Positions 1-6,960 of a stretch of DNA of 16,558 nucleotides are shown here, one piece after another; within the stretch, counting starts at the first letter, position 1; the number at the start of each line of letters is the position of its first letter. Origin of the DNA: Methanobacteriota archaeon (lineage in GTDB: Archaea; Halobacteriota; Methanosarcinia; Methanosarcinales; Methanoperedenaceae); contig JAHIFK010000072.1 of NCBI GenBank assembly GCA_018900975.1, forward strand, positions 1 to 16,558. Direction: 5' to 3'. The notes below the pieces were generated by a model. It worked only from the letters and a program-made list of their open reading frames with translations. It was not told where the DNA came from and did not search any database. Position numbers and translations under genes: made by a program.

Positions 1-138
1 AATGATCAGACCCTTGAGCGCTTTTTCTATAGATAAATGGCACATGAAGATAGTATAAAAATACCGTTCTCCTTTGAACATGAATTCTGCGGTTTCCATG
101 TCATAATCAGCTTGTTTGAACCATTCATCTTTATCCAT
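1..138 (-). CDS. HEPN-domain protein, N-terminal part (runs off window)
   Basis: The reading frame opens at an ATG at 136-138 on the minus strand and stays open to the window edge (46 residues seen). It begins MDKDEWFKQADYDMETAEFM and continues with a Tyr-rich stretch and CHLSIEKALKGL, the conserved amphipathic helices of the HEPN family (PF05168). HEPN proteins are usually paired with a minimal nucleotidyltransferase (MNT), often as a toxin-antitoxin module in which HEPN acts as an RNase. The catalytic RxxxxH motif normally lies further C-terminal, so activity cannot be judged here. No strong ribosome binding site is visible. The gene lies 49 bases beyond an hsdS relic on the same strand, so the two may be remains of a defence island. 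The family call is confident; the toxin role is inference. Confidence 0.75.
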   Translation of the reverse strand, partial: MDKDEWFKQADYDMETAEFMFKGERYFYTIFMCHLSIEKALKGLII

Positions 139-187
139 GAATTTTATCAGGATTGTAATTGTTTTAATTGCTTATGTGCTTTTCCCG

Positions 188-325
188 TTATTCCCTCAGC
201 ATCCTCCCCACAATCCCTCCATCAACCTCTTGCTGTCCGCCTGCGAGCGCATGAGTTCCTGCTTCAAGCTCATCGCGGAGGGACATGAGCAGGTCAACCC
301 TGGCGACAATGCGTAATCTGATATT
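188..325 (-). pseudogene. hsdS: Type I restriction-modification specificity subunit (HsdS), frameshifted C-terminal relic
   Basis: The minus strand reads NIRLRIVARVDLLMSLRDEL in one frame, the pattern that opens the C-terminal helical region of HsdS subunits (RIVARVD-LLM-LCDELEA). Homology then moves to the next frame as LMRSQADSKRLMEG. It returns to the first frame as IVGRMLRE followed by a stop at 188-190. A +1 event near 255 and a compensating -1 event near 215 explain both switches. No target-recognition domain remains upstream, so this is only the last 45 or so residues of a subunit normally of about 400. An intact HsdS would direct DNA specificity of an HsdRMS complex. The frame switching is seen directly; family membership is from knowledge of HsdS C-termini. 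Confidence 0.65.
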
Positions 326-370
326 AGAAACATTCATGTTCAATATCGACCTTTGGGTATCAACATTCAT

Positions 371-401
371 AAATATATAAGATAAATATGGTAGAATAAA
401 C
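371..401 (+). promoter_or_regulatory. Promoter of the DUF1015 gene with duplicated start region
   Basis: An archaeal TATA box (aaatatata, 371-379) is centred about 27 bases before the ATG at 402, which suggests a leaderless or nearly leaderless transcript; no ribosome binding site is seen. The start is duplicated with a 14-base period: ATGGTAGAATAA at 388-399 and ATGGTAGAAATAA from 402. The first copy encodes only Met-Val-Glu-stop; the second opens the gene. Confidence 0.55.
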
Positions 402-1694
402 ATGGTAGAAATAAGACCCTTCAGGGCTACGATACTTAACCCTGAATTAGATATTGAAAAACTCGTCTGTCCGGTGTATGATACTATAGATGCCGTCCAT
501 TACCAGAGATACGCAAGTGAAGATAACAACATCATCCATGCAACATCACGAAGAAAGGACATGGACAGGGACGAATTCATAGAGCATGCAAAAAATAGCC
601 TTGACAGGCTGGTCGGATCCGGGGTACTCGTGGAAAGGGAGAAGCCTGCTCTTTATATCTACGGAATAATGTTCACACTTATGCCTGAGATCCTCACCCA
701 GCTTCCGGAAAACGCAAGGAGAAGCCATTATTTTGCTTTCGGGCTTGTGAGTCTTGTAAAGGTGGAAGAGCTGGGGAAAGGAAATATCGTTGGGCATGAG
801 AACATCTTTGAGATAAATACAAAAGAGAGATACAGGCTGATGAAAGCAGCAATGATGAATTTCTCACCCATAGCAGCGGAGTACAGCATGCCTGACCATG
901 CCCTCAACAACTTCTTTGAGGAATACCTGGGCTTTCGGCGCCCGAATTTTGTAATCAATCCGGAAAAACCGCCGCTTGTGGATGTTACATTGAACGGGAG
1001 CAGGCATCTTCTGTGGGAGGTTACTGATAATGCTCTCATTGATAAGGTAATGAAGATGGTCTCAGGCCTGAAAATCCTTATTCTGGACGGACATCACAGG
1101 TACACAGCATCGAACATGATGCGGAAAAATGACGGCATCGAATATACGATGATGATGCTTATGGAAGGGGGTGACAGGGCGCTTCAATTGCTTCCGTGGC
1201 ACAGGGCTGTGCGGAATTTTAGCCATGAGAAACTTGAGAGCCGGATAAGAGAGAGATTTACTATCGATTGGGAGGGCGGGGGCGGCGAAGAGTTCTATTC
1301 CCAGCTCAGGCTTCGCAGAAACGAGTACGATGTAAAGCTTGGCATGTACGACGGGAAAAAATTCCAGATATTAAGGGCTGATGAAAAAGAAGTCAGGGAG
1401 CTTTCAGAAAAGCGGGGTGAAACCGTTGGGCTTGACCTGATAGTTCTTCATGATCTGTTAATAAATCCAGTGATCAGGGGTAAGCCTGAAGAGGATGTAT
1501 CGTTCAATTCAAGCCCTGCTGAAGCCGTAGCCAGGGTGGATAGCGGGGAGTTCGATGTGGCTTTTCTATTGAATCCTTTTTCTATTAAGGATGTGGAGAA
1601 AAAAGCTTTCGTGGAACGCAAGAATTTTCCCCAGAAGTCCACGCTTTTTTTGCCAAAGGTTGCAGAAGGGATCGTAATGAGAAGGATAGAATAA
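402..1694 (+). CDS. DUF1015 family protein
   Basis: A 430-residue protein covering the whole DUF1015 family (PF06245), usually 400-430 residues. It opens with VEIRPFRAT, continues LVCPVYDTID (the family's APPYDvi segment), and has HENIF at about residues 132-136, the motif LILDGHHRYTAS at about 227-237, and a family-type end GIVMRRIE. The biochemical function of DUF1015 is not established. The repeated His residues in DGHHRY look like an active or metal-binding site, but that is inference. The gene is monocistronic: relics lie behind it on the opposite strand and it converges on broken mscL. The start at 402 is favoured because the upstream ATG at 388 stops after three codons. The TATA spacing suggests leaderless expression. 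Confidence 0.85.
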   Translation: MVEIRPFRATILNPELDIEKLVCPVYDTIDAVHYQRYASEDNNIIHATSRRKDMDRDEFIEHAKNSLDRLVGSGVLVEREKPALYIYGIMFTLMPEILTQLPENARRSHYFAFGLVSLVKVEELGKGNIVGHENIFEINTKERYRLMKAAMMNFSPIAAEYSMPDHALNNFFEEYLGFRRPNFVINPEKPPLVDVTLNGSRHLLWEVTDNALIDKVMKMVSGLKILILDGHHRYTASNMMRKNDGIEYTMMMLMEGGDRALQLLPWHRAVRNFSHEKLESRIRERFTIDWEGGGGEEFYSQLRLRRNEYDVKLGMYDGKKFQILRADEKEVRELSEKRGETVGLDLIVLHDLLINPVIRGKPEEDVSFNSSPAEAVARVDSGEFDVAFLLNPFSIKDVEKKAFVERKNFPQKSTLFLPKVAEGIVMRRIE

Positions 1695-1714
1695 TTCATA
1701 GTTCCAAAAAGAAC

Positions 1715-1732
1715 AGGGTTTTTTATGACCCT
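1715..1732. terminator. Small hairpin between convergent genes
   Basis: agggt (1715-1719) pairs with accct (1728-1732) around an 8-base loop that is mostly T on the plus strand. It lies 20 bases after the DUF1015 stop and just where mscL homology ends. The stem is only 5 bp, so its role as a transcription stop is weakly supported. Confidence 0.3.
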
Positions 1733-1735
1733 TAT

Positions 1736-1965
1736 GACAAAATCACCTACCATGAATTTGATATTTCCGACATCAAAAGTCGCAGTCCTCCAATCCCCCC
1801 TGGTATCAAAGCCCCGATAATGGGCATGATAAGATCATTAACAAGCGCTGTAACAAGTTTGGTTATTGCAGCGCCCATAACAAATGCTATGGCTAGCCCT
1901 ATTACACCATATTTGTTCAGGAAGTCCATGAACTCCTGCATAAAAGATTTCTTTTCTTCTGCCAT
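1736..1965 (-). pseudogene. mscL: Large-conductance mechanosensitive channel, frameshifted and truncated
   Basis: The ATG at 1963-1965 has a GGAG ribosome site 8 bases upstream and a TATA-like box at 2001-2008. The first 55 or so residues are a normal archaeal MscL start: a charged N-terminal helix (FMQEFMDFLNKYG), the first membrane helix (VIGLAIAFVMGAAITKLV) and the conserved NDLIMPIIG segment. At a run of six G (minus strand; 1795-1800) the frame is lost and a stop follows at 1747. One extra G would restore PGGDWRTATFDVGNIKFMVG, which matches the family loop. Even then the second transmembrane helix is missing, because homology stops near 1736 and the frame runs antisense into the DUF1015 gene. 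The intact channel releases solutes on hypo-osmotic shock. The six-G run could be a sequencing error, but the missing second helix is separate damage. Confidence 0.75.
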
Positions 1966-2036
1966 TGAACCATCTCCAGTAAATTATTATGTCAAAGACT
2001 ATATTTAAGGTTAATGGCTAATACATAACAGACGAT

Positions 2037-2669
2037 TTATTTTTGTAGAATAATAAAGTTTTTATAATCCAGAAAAACGATCTTAAATCCAAATTCCTTT
2101 GCCAGCCAGTCAAAAGTGAGTGAACCAAAAAAACAGATGTGTGTCGTGTCATTTTTGTACCACCAGTTCTCAAAATCACATACAGCATCATGCAGTGATG
2201 TCATAACCGCAAGATATCCTCCGGGTTTGATCAGTTTGCATATCCTTTCCAGTTCCCTCCTTCTGTCCCTTAAATGCTCAAATACCTCTGTGGAAATAAC
2301 AAGGTCGTAAGAACTATCAGGAAAATCCGGAAAGAAAAAAGGGTCGTAGACATCACAGGAAAATCCATCCCTCTTTAAAAGTTCAGCAAGCACAGGCCCT
2401 GGACCGCAGCCATAATCCAGCACAGACTTAACGCCAGGGCAATACTGATGCACAATGGCTATCTTCTCAAGGAACATTCCCACATATCCCTCATTGGAAA
2501 GCGTGTTCCTGTGAAGCTTATAGCGCGATACTTCTTCTTCAGGTGTAAGGTGATGGCTAACAGGCACAAAAATGAGATCGCATTGCGGGCATCTGAAGAA
2601 TACCCGCCTTGCAGGTTTTATAAATTCAAGCACAAAAACTTTATCGCTGCTGCACAGATTACACTTCAA
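2037..2669 (-). CDS. Zinc-ribbon SAM-dependent methyltransferase
   Basis: A 210-residue protein. The N-terminus carries a zinc ribbon with Cys pairs at 3/6 and 27/30 (CNLC and CPQC). A class I Rossmann methyltransferase domain follows, with SAM motif I VLDYGCGPGPV at about 83-93, an acidic motif II region (CDVYDPF), motif IV DLVISTEVFEHL and LIKPGGYLAV. The substrate is unknown; proteins of this layout are often simply annotated as class I methyltransferases. The start is a TTG at 2667-2669. It is supported by a GGTGA ribosome site, embedded in the stop of the upstream PAC2 gene, 6 bases before it; starting later would lose the first zinc Cys pair. It lies 6 bases after the PAC2 gene at the end of the priS operon, so co-transcription is likely. 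Confidence 0.8.
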   Translation of the reverse strand: MKCNLCSSDKVFVLEFIKPARRVFFRCPQCDLIFVPVSHHLTPEEEVSRYKLHRNTLSNEGYVGMFLEKIAIVHQYCPGVKSVLDYGCGPGPVLAELLKRDGFSCDVYDPFFFPDFPDSSYDLVISTEVFEHLRDRRRELERICKLIKPGGYLAVMTSLHDAVCDFENWWYKNDTTHICFFGSLTFDWLAKEFGFKIVFLDYKNFIILQK

Positions 2670-2675
2670 AGGGTT

Positions 2676-3437
2676 TCACCCTATATACCTCAGGTCCTCA
2701 TCTGATGACACCGGGGTCTTGCCTTCCTCCATTTCCTTCAGTTTCGCAACGATCTTTTCCATCTCAGCAGCCCGCTCTTCCAGCGCTGCCATATCTACAT
2801 CTATCTCAAGTATCTTGCAGAGCACTTTCAGCACAGCTTGGGCGCTCTTTGGATCAACAAGATAACCTGAAGTCACCCCCATAAGGCATGCAGCCTCAAT
2901 ACCCCGAAGCGCTCCGAGACCGAGCATCAGACCTGACGCTCCGACAATACCGCCTCCAGGCTCGTTCGGCCTGAATTCCACGCCATACTCTTTGAGTTCG
3001 CGTACAAGCTCTATGCTATTTGCAGCGCCAAGGACAGTTTCTGTTTCTACAAGCTGACCAACGCCGTACCCGCCAAGCGTATATACTCTCTTGACTTTGA
3101 ACTCTTCAACTATATCCAGGAAAACACCGCACAGTTCATAATGACCTTCGTTCGTGGTGCTCTGGTGGTCTCCGACCAGTATTAACAGGTCATGTTTGCC
3201 TTTTGTTTTATAGGCATACAGTTCATTACTCACAAGCCGGACAGTACCATCATCCTCGACAATGACCTGAGGGGGGAAATAGGGAGAGAATATCTCCATT
3301 ATTTTTTTAGCGCCCAGCTCCGCCACCAGATGCTCTGCCACCAGTTTTCCAATATGCCCGACCCCAGGAAGCCCTTCAACAAGTATTGGGTCTTTAAGCC
3401 GGGGTTTTTTGGACCTTATAACAGTTGTTTTTATCAT
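2676..3437 (-). CDS. PAC2-family proteasome assembly chaperone homologue
   Basis: A 253-residue protein of the PAC2 family (PF09754), archaeal relatives of eukaryotic Pac1/Pac2 and of PbaB. Family features are LVEGLPGVGHIGKLVAEHL near the N-terminus, the segment FSPYFPPQVIV, LLILVGDHQS, the glycine-rich LGGYGVG loop, and GGGIVGASGLMLGLG with a G-x-T-SGYLVDPKSA stretch. The last 35 or so residues (from about 215) form a charged helix likely to be coiled coil. The protein should act in the cytoplasm, probably helping assemble the proteasome or other complexes. The exact client is not shown by sequence. Its ATG lies 3 bases after the nop10 stop and has an AGGT ribosome site. Placement after aIF2-alpha and nop10 is a familiar euryarchaeal order. 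Confidence 0.85.
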   Translation of the reverse strand: MIKTTVIRSKKPRLKDPILVEGLPGVGHIGKLVAEHLVAELGAKKIMEIFSPYFPPQVIVEDDGTVRLVSNELYAYKTKGKHDLLILVGDHQSTTNEGHYELCGVFLDIVEEFKVKRVYTLGGYGVGQLVETETVLGAANSIELVRELKEYGVEFRPNEPGGGIVGASGLMLGLGALRGIEAACLMGVTSGYLVDPKSAQAVLKVLCKILEIDVDMAALEERAAEMEKIVAKLKEMEEGKTPVSSDEDLRYIG

Positions 3438-3440
3438 AAT

Positions 3441-3593
3441 TTACCTTTGTTTGGAAATTCTTCTATATTTCCCGTATCTGTCCTCAAGAGAAAAACGTGC
3501 AGGCTGGGAATATTTTGTGTCTCCGCTGCATAAAGGGCAGATTTCCTTCAGAGTGTATCTCCCGCAAGAACATCTTTTTATTTTGGATACCAT
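3441..3593 (-). CDS. nop10: H/ACA snoRNP protein Nop10
   Basis: A 50-residue protein starting at the ATG at 3591-3593. The sequence KIKRCSCGRYTLKEICPLCS followed by PARFSLEDRYGKYRR is the Nop10 signature. Nop10 binds Cbf5 in H/ACA ribonucleoproteins that convert uridine to pseudouridine in rRNA. The length fits the family (50-60 residues). One oddity is that the first zinc-binding pair is Cys8-x-Cys10, where most archaeal homologues have CxxC; the second pair (Cys19, Cys22) is normal. The gene sits 30 bases after aIF2-alpha and 3 bases before the PAC2 gene, the conserved archaeal order, so co-transcription is expected. Confidence 0.93.
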   Translation of the reverse strand: MVSKIKRCSCGRYTLKEICPLCSGDTKYSQPARFSLEDRYGKYRRISKQR

Positions 3594-3623
3594 AACATCC
3601 CAAGTATTCCAATCTTATTCTGA

Positions 3624-4418
3624 TCAGGCTTTTTCTTCCGTATGTCTGTGGAACTCACCGGCACCATCTGCCTTTTCAATAATTTCAATAGCTGCCTGAG
3701 CCGATTTTTTGAGGAAATTTTCGGCTTTTTTATAATCCGGAGCTATAACATGCAACCTGTACCTTGGCGCCCCGGTATATGAGATATCGATACTGATCTC
3801 GTCCCCCTGCACGTTACTTGCGGCGTTCAGCGCTCTCTTTATATGGTCAATACCATCAGGCAGGGAACATGTGAGGTCAACGTATCCTGAGATATCGACC
3901 TGGGGTTTTTTCAGGTTCTCTTCAGCAACCTTTCTTATCGCCTCAGCGAATTGCTTCTCAACCCCAATACTTGTAAGAACAGAACTTCCGCTCACTCTTG
4001 ATTTTTCAAAAACCGAGTATACGCTTCCGAACTTATCATAAAACAGCTTTATCAATCGATCCAGTTCTTCCTGACCTGTTTTTGTGGTGCTTGCAACGTA
4101 TTGGATCCATTTTTCAGCTTTCTGTTCGTTCTTCCATTCCTGGATCTTTTCACGGCGCTGATGTTCATTAACATCTTTCAGCGACAGGTCTATATGGTGT
4201 TTACTCTCATCGACGTAAAGCACTTTACAAACTATCTTCTGGCCTTCCCTTACATGGTCTCTTATATATTTGACCCATCCAGAGGCTACCTCTGAAATAT
4301 GAATTAAGCCTTCTTTATGGCCGTATTCATCAAGTTCTACAAATGCGCCGAAATCAGTGACCTTTATAACAGAGCAGACGACATATTCATCCTCTTCAGG
4401 CCACCCACTTCTTTCCAT
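3624..4418 (-). CDS. eif2a: Translation initiation factor aIF2 subunit alpha
   Basis: A 264-residue protein with the three expected parts: an N-terminal S1/OB domain (about residues 1-85; VVCSVIKVTDFGAFVELDEY, HKEGLIHISEVA), a helical middle (about 90-170) and an alpha/beta C-terminal domain (about 175-255; DLTCSLPDGIDHIKRAL). Together with beta and gamma subunits it delivers initiator Met-tRNA to the small ribosomal subunit. The ATG at 4416-4418 is chosen because it overlaps the S27e stop as TGATG, a typical coupling junction. A GTG one codon earlier (4421) is possible but less likely. The regulatory Ser of the eukaryotic factor is not conserved in SEVASGWVKYI, as usual in archaea. Confidence 0.95.
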   Translation of the reverse strand: MERSGWPEEDEYVVCSVIKVTDFGAFVELDEYGHKEGLIHISEVASGWVKYIRDHVREGQKIVCKVLYVDESKHHIDLSLKDVNEHQRREKIQEWKNEQKAEKWIQYVASTTKTGQEELDRLIKLFYDKFGSVYSVFEKSRVSGSSVLTSIGVEKQFAEAIRKVAEENLKKPQVDISGYVDLTCSLPDGIDHIKRALNAASNVQGDEISIDISYTGAPRYRLHVIAPDYKKAENFLKKSAQAAIEIIEKADGAGEFHRHTEEKA

Positions 4419-4591
4419 CACTCAAGAACCTCTATTATCTGTGTCTTTACGAACGCCTTGCCGCCCGTGGGTTCTGCAAGGGTTCTGCCGCATACAAGGC
4501 AACTTACTGTGGTGCTTGCACATCCGAAAATAACCTGCTCATTCTGGCAGTCATTGCATTTTACTTTTAAAAATCTGCTCTTTGGTTCCAT
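4418..4591 (-). CDS. rps27e: Small-subunit ribosomal protein S27e
   Basis: A 57-residue protein beginning MEPKSRFLKVKCNDC and ending QIIEVLE. It has a four-Cys zinc ribbon at residues 12, 15, 31 and 34 (CNDC and CLVC), followed by the family motif GRTLAEPTGGKA. The length is normal for archaeal S27e. It is a component of the 30S subunit. The ATG lies 2 bases after the L44e stop, and the gene ends by sharing one base with the aIF2-alpha start, so the three genes are translated as a coupled series. L44e-S27e-aIF2-alpha is a conserved archaeal neighbourhood. Confidence 0.95.
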   Translation of the reverse strand: MEPKSRFLKVKCNDCQNEQVIFGCASTTVSCLVCGRTLAEPTGGKAFVKTQIIEVLE

Positions 4592-4593
4592 AT

Positions 4594-4878
4594 TCAGCTC
4601 TCCACGAGTTCAAATTTGCCTGCCCTGAAGCATTTTGGCCTGAGGTGCGCCTTTTTACAGGTTGAACATCTGTATCTTAAGTTTATTCTCTTTGTTGGCT
4701 TATCCCCGCCTGGCACTTTTGAGAATTTGCCTGAATTACCGATCCCTGTATGTCTGTATTTTTGTCTTGTTATTCGGGTTAATGTCGAGGCCTGCCCCTT
4801 TTTTACCCTCTCCACAACATGCGGTGTATGGGCTTTGCAATAAGGACAGTATGTATTGAATTTCTTGGGTATTTTCAT
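4594..4878 (-). CDS. rpl44e: Large-subunit ribosomal protein L44e
   Basis: A 94-residue protein starting MKIPKKFNTYCPYCKAHTPH, the canonical L44e (eL42) beginning. It has zinc-binding Cys pairs CPYC and CSTC, a basic middle that contacts rRNA, and the ending HLRPKCFRAGKFELVE. It belongs to the 50S subunit near the tRNA exit site. The ATG at 4876-4878 is preferred over the in-frame GTG at 4887 because homologues begin at MKIPK. A GTGATC sequence that matches the archaeal ribosome site lies just upstream, spanning the GINS stop. The gap to GINS is 5 bases. Confidence 0.95.
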   Translation of the reverse strand: MKIPKKFNTYCPYCKAHTPHVVERVKKGQASTLTRITRQKYRHTGIGNSGKFSKVPGGDKPTKRINLRYRCSTCKKAHLRPKCFRAGKFELVES

Positions 4879-4883
4879 TATGA

Positions 4884-5531
4884 TCACTTTTTGACCGAGA
4901 TTTGAATTGCAGCATTACGGTTTATTAATGCTTTAGCATTTACAACCGATAGAACGGCAACATCCTCTTTTTCCAGTGTGTAGTTGCGTCCGTCGGCTCC
5001 AACAAATGTCGGGATGTCTTTTAGCAGACGCACCACAATGTACTCTTTACTTATATCCTTTTTGCCTTCTAAACCGGTCTCTTTTGGTTCGTTTTCCTGG
5101 CATACCTGGATACACAATGGGACTGCCTGCTTTTCTTTTTTGCTGAATATCCTGTCCATAAGTTCGCTCCGGTATCTGGTCATCAACTGGAGGAGTTCAT
5201 TATAGAATTCTCGCTCGCCCTGCGTCATCGAGTCTACTTCTCTCTGTTCTTTGGGTTTTGATGAGGAATGGAGGGAGGCCTGGTTGATTATTTTGGCTGT
5301 CCGCCGTTCTACGATGTTTTCAATGGCTTTGCGGTCGGTCTTGAGTTCATCCTCAAGGATAGCATATTTTGTGGTGTATATGTCTTCGATACGCCTTTTT
5401 TCATCTTCCAGTTCCCGTATCTGCTCAGCCACTTTCTCGTAAAAATCGTTCTCAAGCGACACAAGTTTTGACCTTGTTTTCCGTTCATCCCTTAATTTAT
5501 CTTTGAGGTTTATACGTGAACTATCAGGCAT
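4884..5531 (-). CDS. GINS replication complex subunit, Gins51 type
   Basis: A 215-residue protein. The first 145 or so residues are helical and highly charged (GINS A domain; DFYEKVAEQIRELEDEKRRI, then YNELLQLMTRYRSELMDRIF). They are followed by a linker rich in Lys, Glu and Gly, and then a small beta-rich B domain at about 165-212 (VRLLKDIPTFVGADGRNY, then KEDVAVLSVVNAKALI). The A-then-B order is that of Sld5/Psf1 and archaeal Gins51. GINS binds MCM and the primase or polymerase at the replication fork as part of the CMG-like helicase. The start overlaps the end of priS by 8 bases. Coupling of GINS with primase is known in archaea and fits a shared role at the fork. Confidence 0.88.
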   Translation of the reverse strand: MPDSSRINLKDKLRDERKTRSKLVSLENDFYEKVAEQIRELEDEKRRIEDIYTTKYAILEDELKTDRKAIENIVERRTAKIINQASLHSSSKPKEQREVDSMTQGEREFYNELLQLMTRYRSELMDRIFSKKEKQAVPLCIQVCQENEPKETGLEGKKDISKEYIVVRLLKDIPTFVGADGRNYTLEKEDVAVLSVVNAKALINRNAAIQISVKK

Positions 5532-6921
5532 ATTCTGCTGCTCCCCTGCACATGAGGTATACTCCGGCGTATTCAGGTACGGTATTGATACCTTCCTCGA
5601 CTTTAATACTTTTTCCTTTCATCTCGACCAGGGAATTCTGGGGTTTGATCGGCGGGATAACTTCGATCTTTATCTCCTTTTCGCTGAAAACCACAGCATC
5701 TCGAAGAGGCTCGAATTTCTCAAACTCGGCTAGCGTAAGAGGGACTACACGCATCCCCGAGCCGCCGTGAAGAGAGGAGGGCATGCGTATGAGGCGCCGG
5801 ATGTCGGCTGTGACGGGTTCGTCTGTTTTAGCTCCCATTTGAATACCAAATTTTTCTCTAGTGCCATCCAAGATGACTTCAAAAAATTCTGGGACTCCTC
5901 TAAAATCAATTATCCCTTTATCTTTAATATTGTTAATTCCATTTTCACTTTGAGCAATATTCATAATTATTTTGCCTTTATGTCCACAAGTAATAATATC
6001 GCGAACTATTGACTCAGTTGTCTTAATTTCTTGAGATATGCGTATCGGACTCCAAGACGGATGCTTCATTTTTTGCTCAAAAGTCTGGCAAGCAAATTCT
6101 TTTATATTTTCATTTGATGATTCATATTTATTATATAGATATATCGCATACGATATTTCTCCTAATGCTATCGGCATTTCTTTGGTGGATAAATCTTTTA
6201 AGAAAGAGATCAGATATTTGCTTATACGTTTTCCCCAACCGAATCCACCACGAACATTTTCAAATGAAATTATTCTTCTTGTACTACTTTTCACTTTTAT
6301 TTTTTGAGAATATTCGGTTCCTTTTCCTAAATCAGTTTCGTATGTGTTTCCAATTCCATACTCTTTGAACATGAATTGAGAATTCATTCCAGTCCCGCTC
6401 AAGTAATCCACTATCTCTCTCCTCTGCGGGCTCTCAAGCGTCAGCACCCTCGGATCATGAACATGGATGTGGTATCCGCGCCCCCCTGAGAATGCGACCC
6501 GGATCGTATCCTCTCCAAACCCGAAGTCCTCAAGCAGGAAATCAAGCAGTTTAGCAGTCTCGGATTTGACATTTGCAAGCATCTCTGCATACGATCGTGC
6601 CTTCTGAGGCAGGTGGTCAGCATCAAGATCGAATATGAGGTCTGCTCCCTCCCATTTTTTCTCCTTCATGGTGCCTGCGCCCGGGAACTGGTAGTAAGCA
6701 GCAGAATGGTACACATGAGCCGGAACCATACCCCGCAGGTATTCTGTGGCTTCGCCTTCCGAAGAAAAAGCCCTGTGTCGGCACATCACGACCTCTGGTA
6801 ATTCATCAAAAAAGATAAAACCCCATTCGCGTCGTCTAAAATCATGGGGCATTGGGAGTTCGCTAGCCTGGTAATAATCCCCGAACCTTTTACGAAGATA
6901 GCTCTTTGTCCTGAAATTCAC
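5524..6921 (-). CDS. priS: DNA primase small (catalytic) subunit PriS
   Basis: A 465-residue archaeo-eukaryotic primase. Catalytic features are FDLDADH with metal-binding Asp98 and Asp100, SGGRGYHIHV (about 145-154) with the nucleotide-binding Ser and His, the third acidic residue in TADIRRLIRMPSSLHG (Asp373) and the family SLHG-sG-m end of the core. It synthesises RNA/DNA primers with PriL, which is not in this window. Translation starts at a GTG (6919-6921), chosen because MNFRTKSYLRKRFGDYY matches the family N-terminus. A TATA box is at 6953-6960. Length is above the 350-420 usual for the family because of the segment at about residues 185-342. That segment is strongly AT-rich with Lys/Ile/Asn/Ser-rich codons, unlike both ends of the gene. 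The ends are intact, so the gene looks functional. Confidence 0.93.
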   Translation of the reverse strand: MNFRTKSYLRKRFGDYYQASELPMPHDFRRREWGFIFFDELPEVVMCRHRAFSSEGEATEYLRGMVPAHVYHSAAYYQFPGAGTMKEKKWEGADLIFDLDADHLPQKARSYAEMLANVKSETAKLLDFLLEDFGFGEDTIRVAFSGGRGYHIHVHDPRVLTLESPQRREIVDYLSGTGMNSQFMFKEYGIGNTYETDLGKGTEYSQKIKVKSSTRRIISFENVRGGFGWGKRISKYLISFLKDLSTKEMPIALGEISYAIYLYNKYESSNENIKEFACQTFEQKMKHPSWSPIRISQEIKTTESIVRDIITCGHKGKIIMNIAQSENGINNIKDKGIIDFRGVPEFFEVILDGTREKFGIQMGAKTDEPVTADIRRLIRMPSSLHGGSGMRVVPLTLAEFEKFEPLRDAVVFSEKEIKIEVIPPIKPQNSLVEMKGKSIKVEEGINTVPEYAGVYLMCRGAAEYA

Positions 6922-6952
6922 GAGGTTTTATTGTCCTGAGACCTTAAAACCG

Positions 6953-6960
6953 TATTTATA
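6953..6960 (-). promoter_or_regulatory. TATA box of the priS-GINS-ribosomal operon
   Basis: On the minus strand tataaata lies about 32-39 bases before the GTG of priS, giving an expected start of transcription near 6930 and a leader of about 9 bases with no clear ribosome binding site. No other convincing TATA box occurs between priS and the methyltransferase gene, so this is probably the main promoter of all eight genes. Confidence 0.55.

Noticed and set aside
188..403. 71-codon minus-strand frame as a small gene
   Set aside because: Only its last part resembles protein and that part is an HsdS C-terminus broken by frameshifts; the first 25 or so codons are the promoter of the DUF1015 gene read backwards.
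1448..1753. 101-codon minus-strand frame across the end of the DUF1015 gene
   Set aside because: Only its first six codons are mscL homology displaced by the frameshift; the rest is antisense to the DUF1015 coding region.
5890..6385. Intein or intron in priS
   Set aside because: No intein splice residues (Cys/Ser start, His-Asn end) or homing endonuclease motif are seen, the segment is too short for a typical intein, and the frame and fold continue through it.
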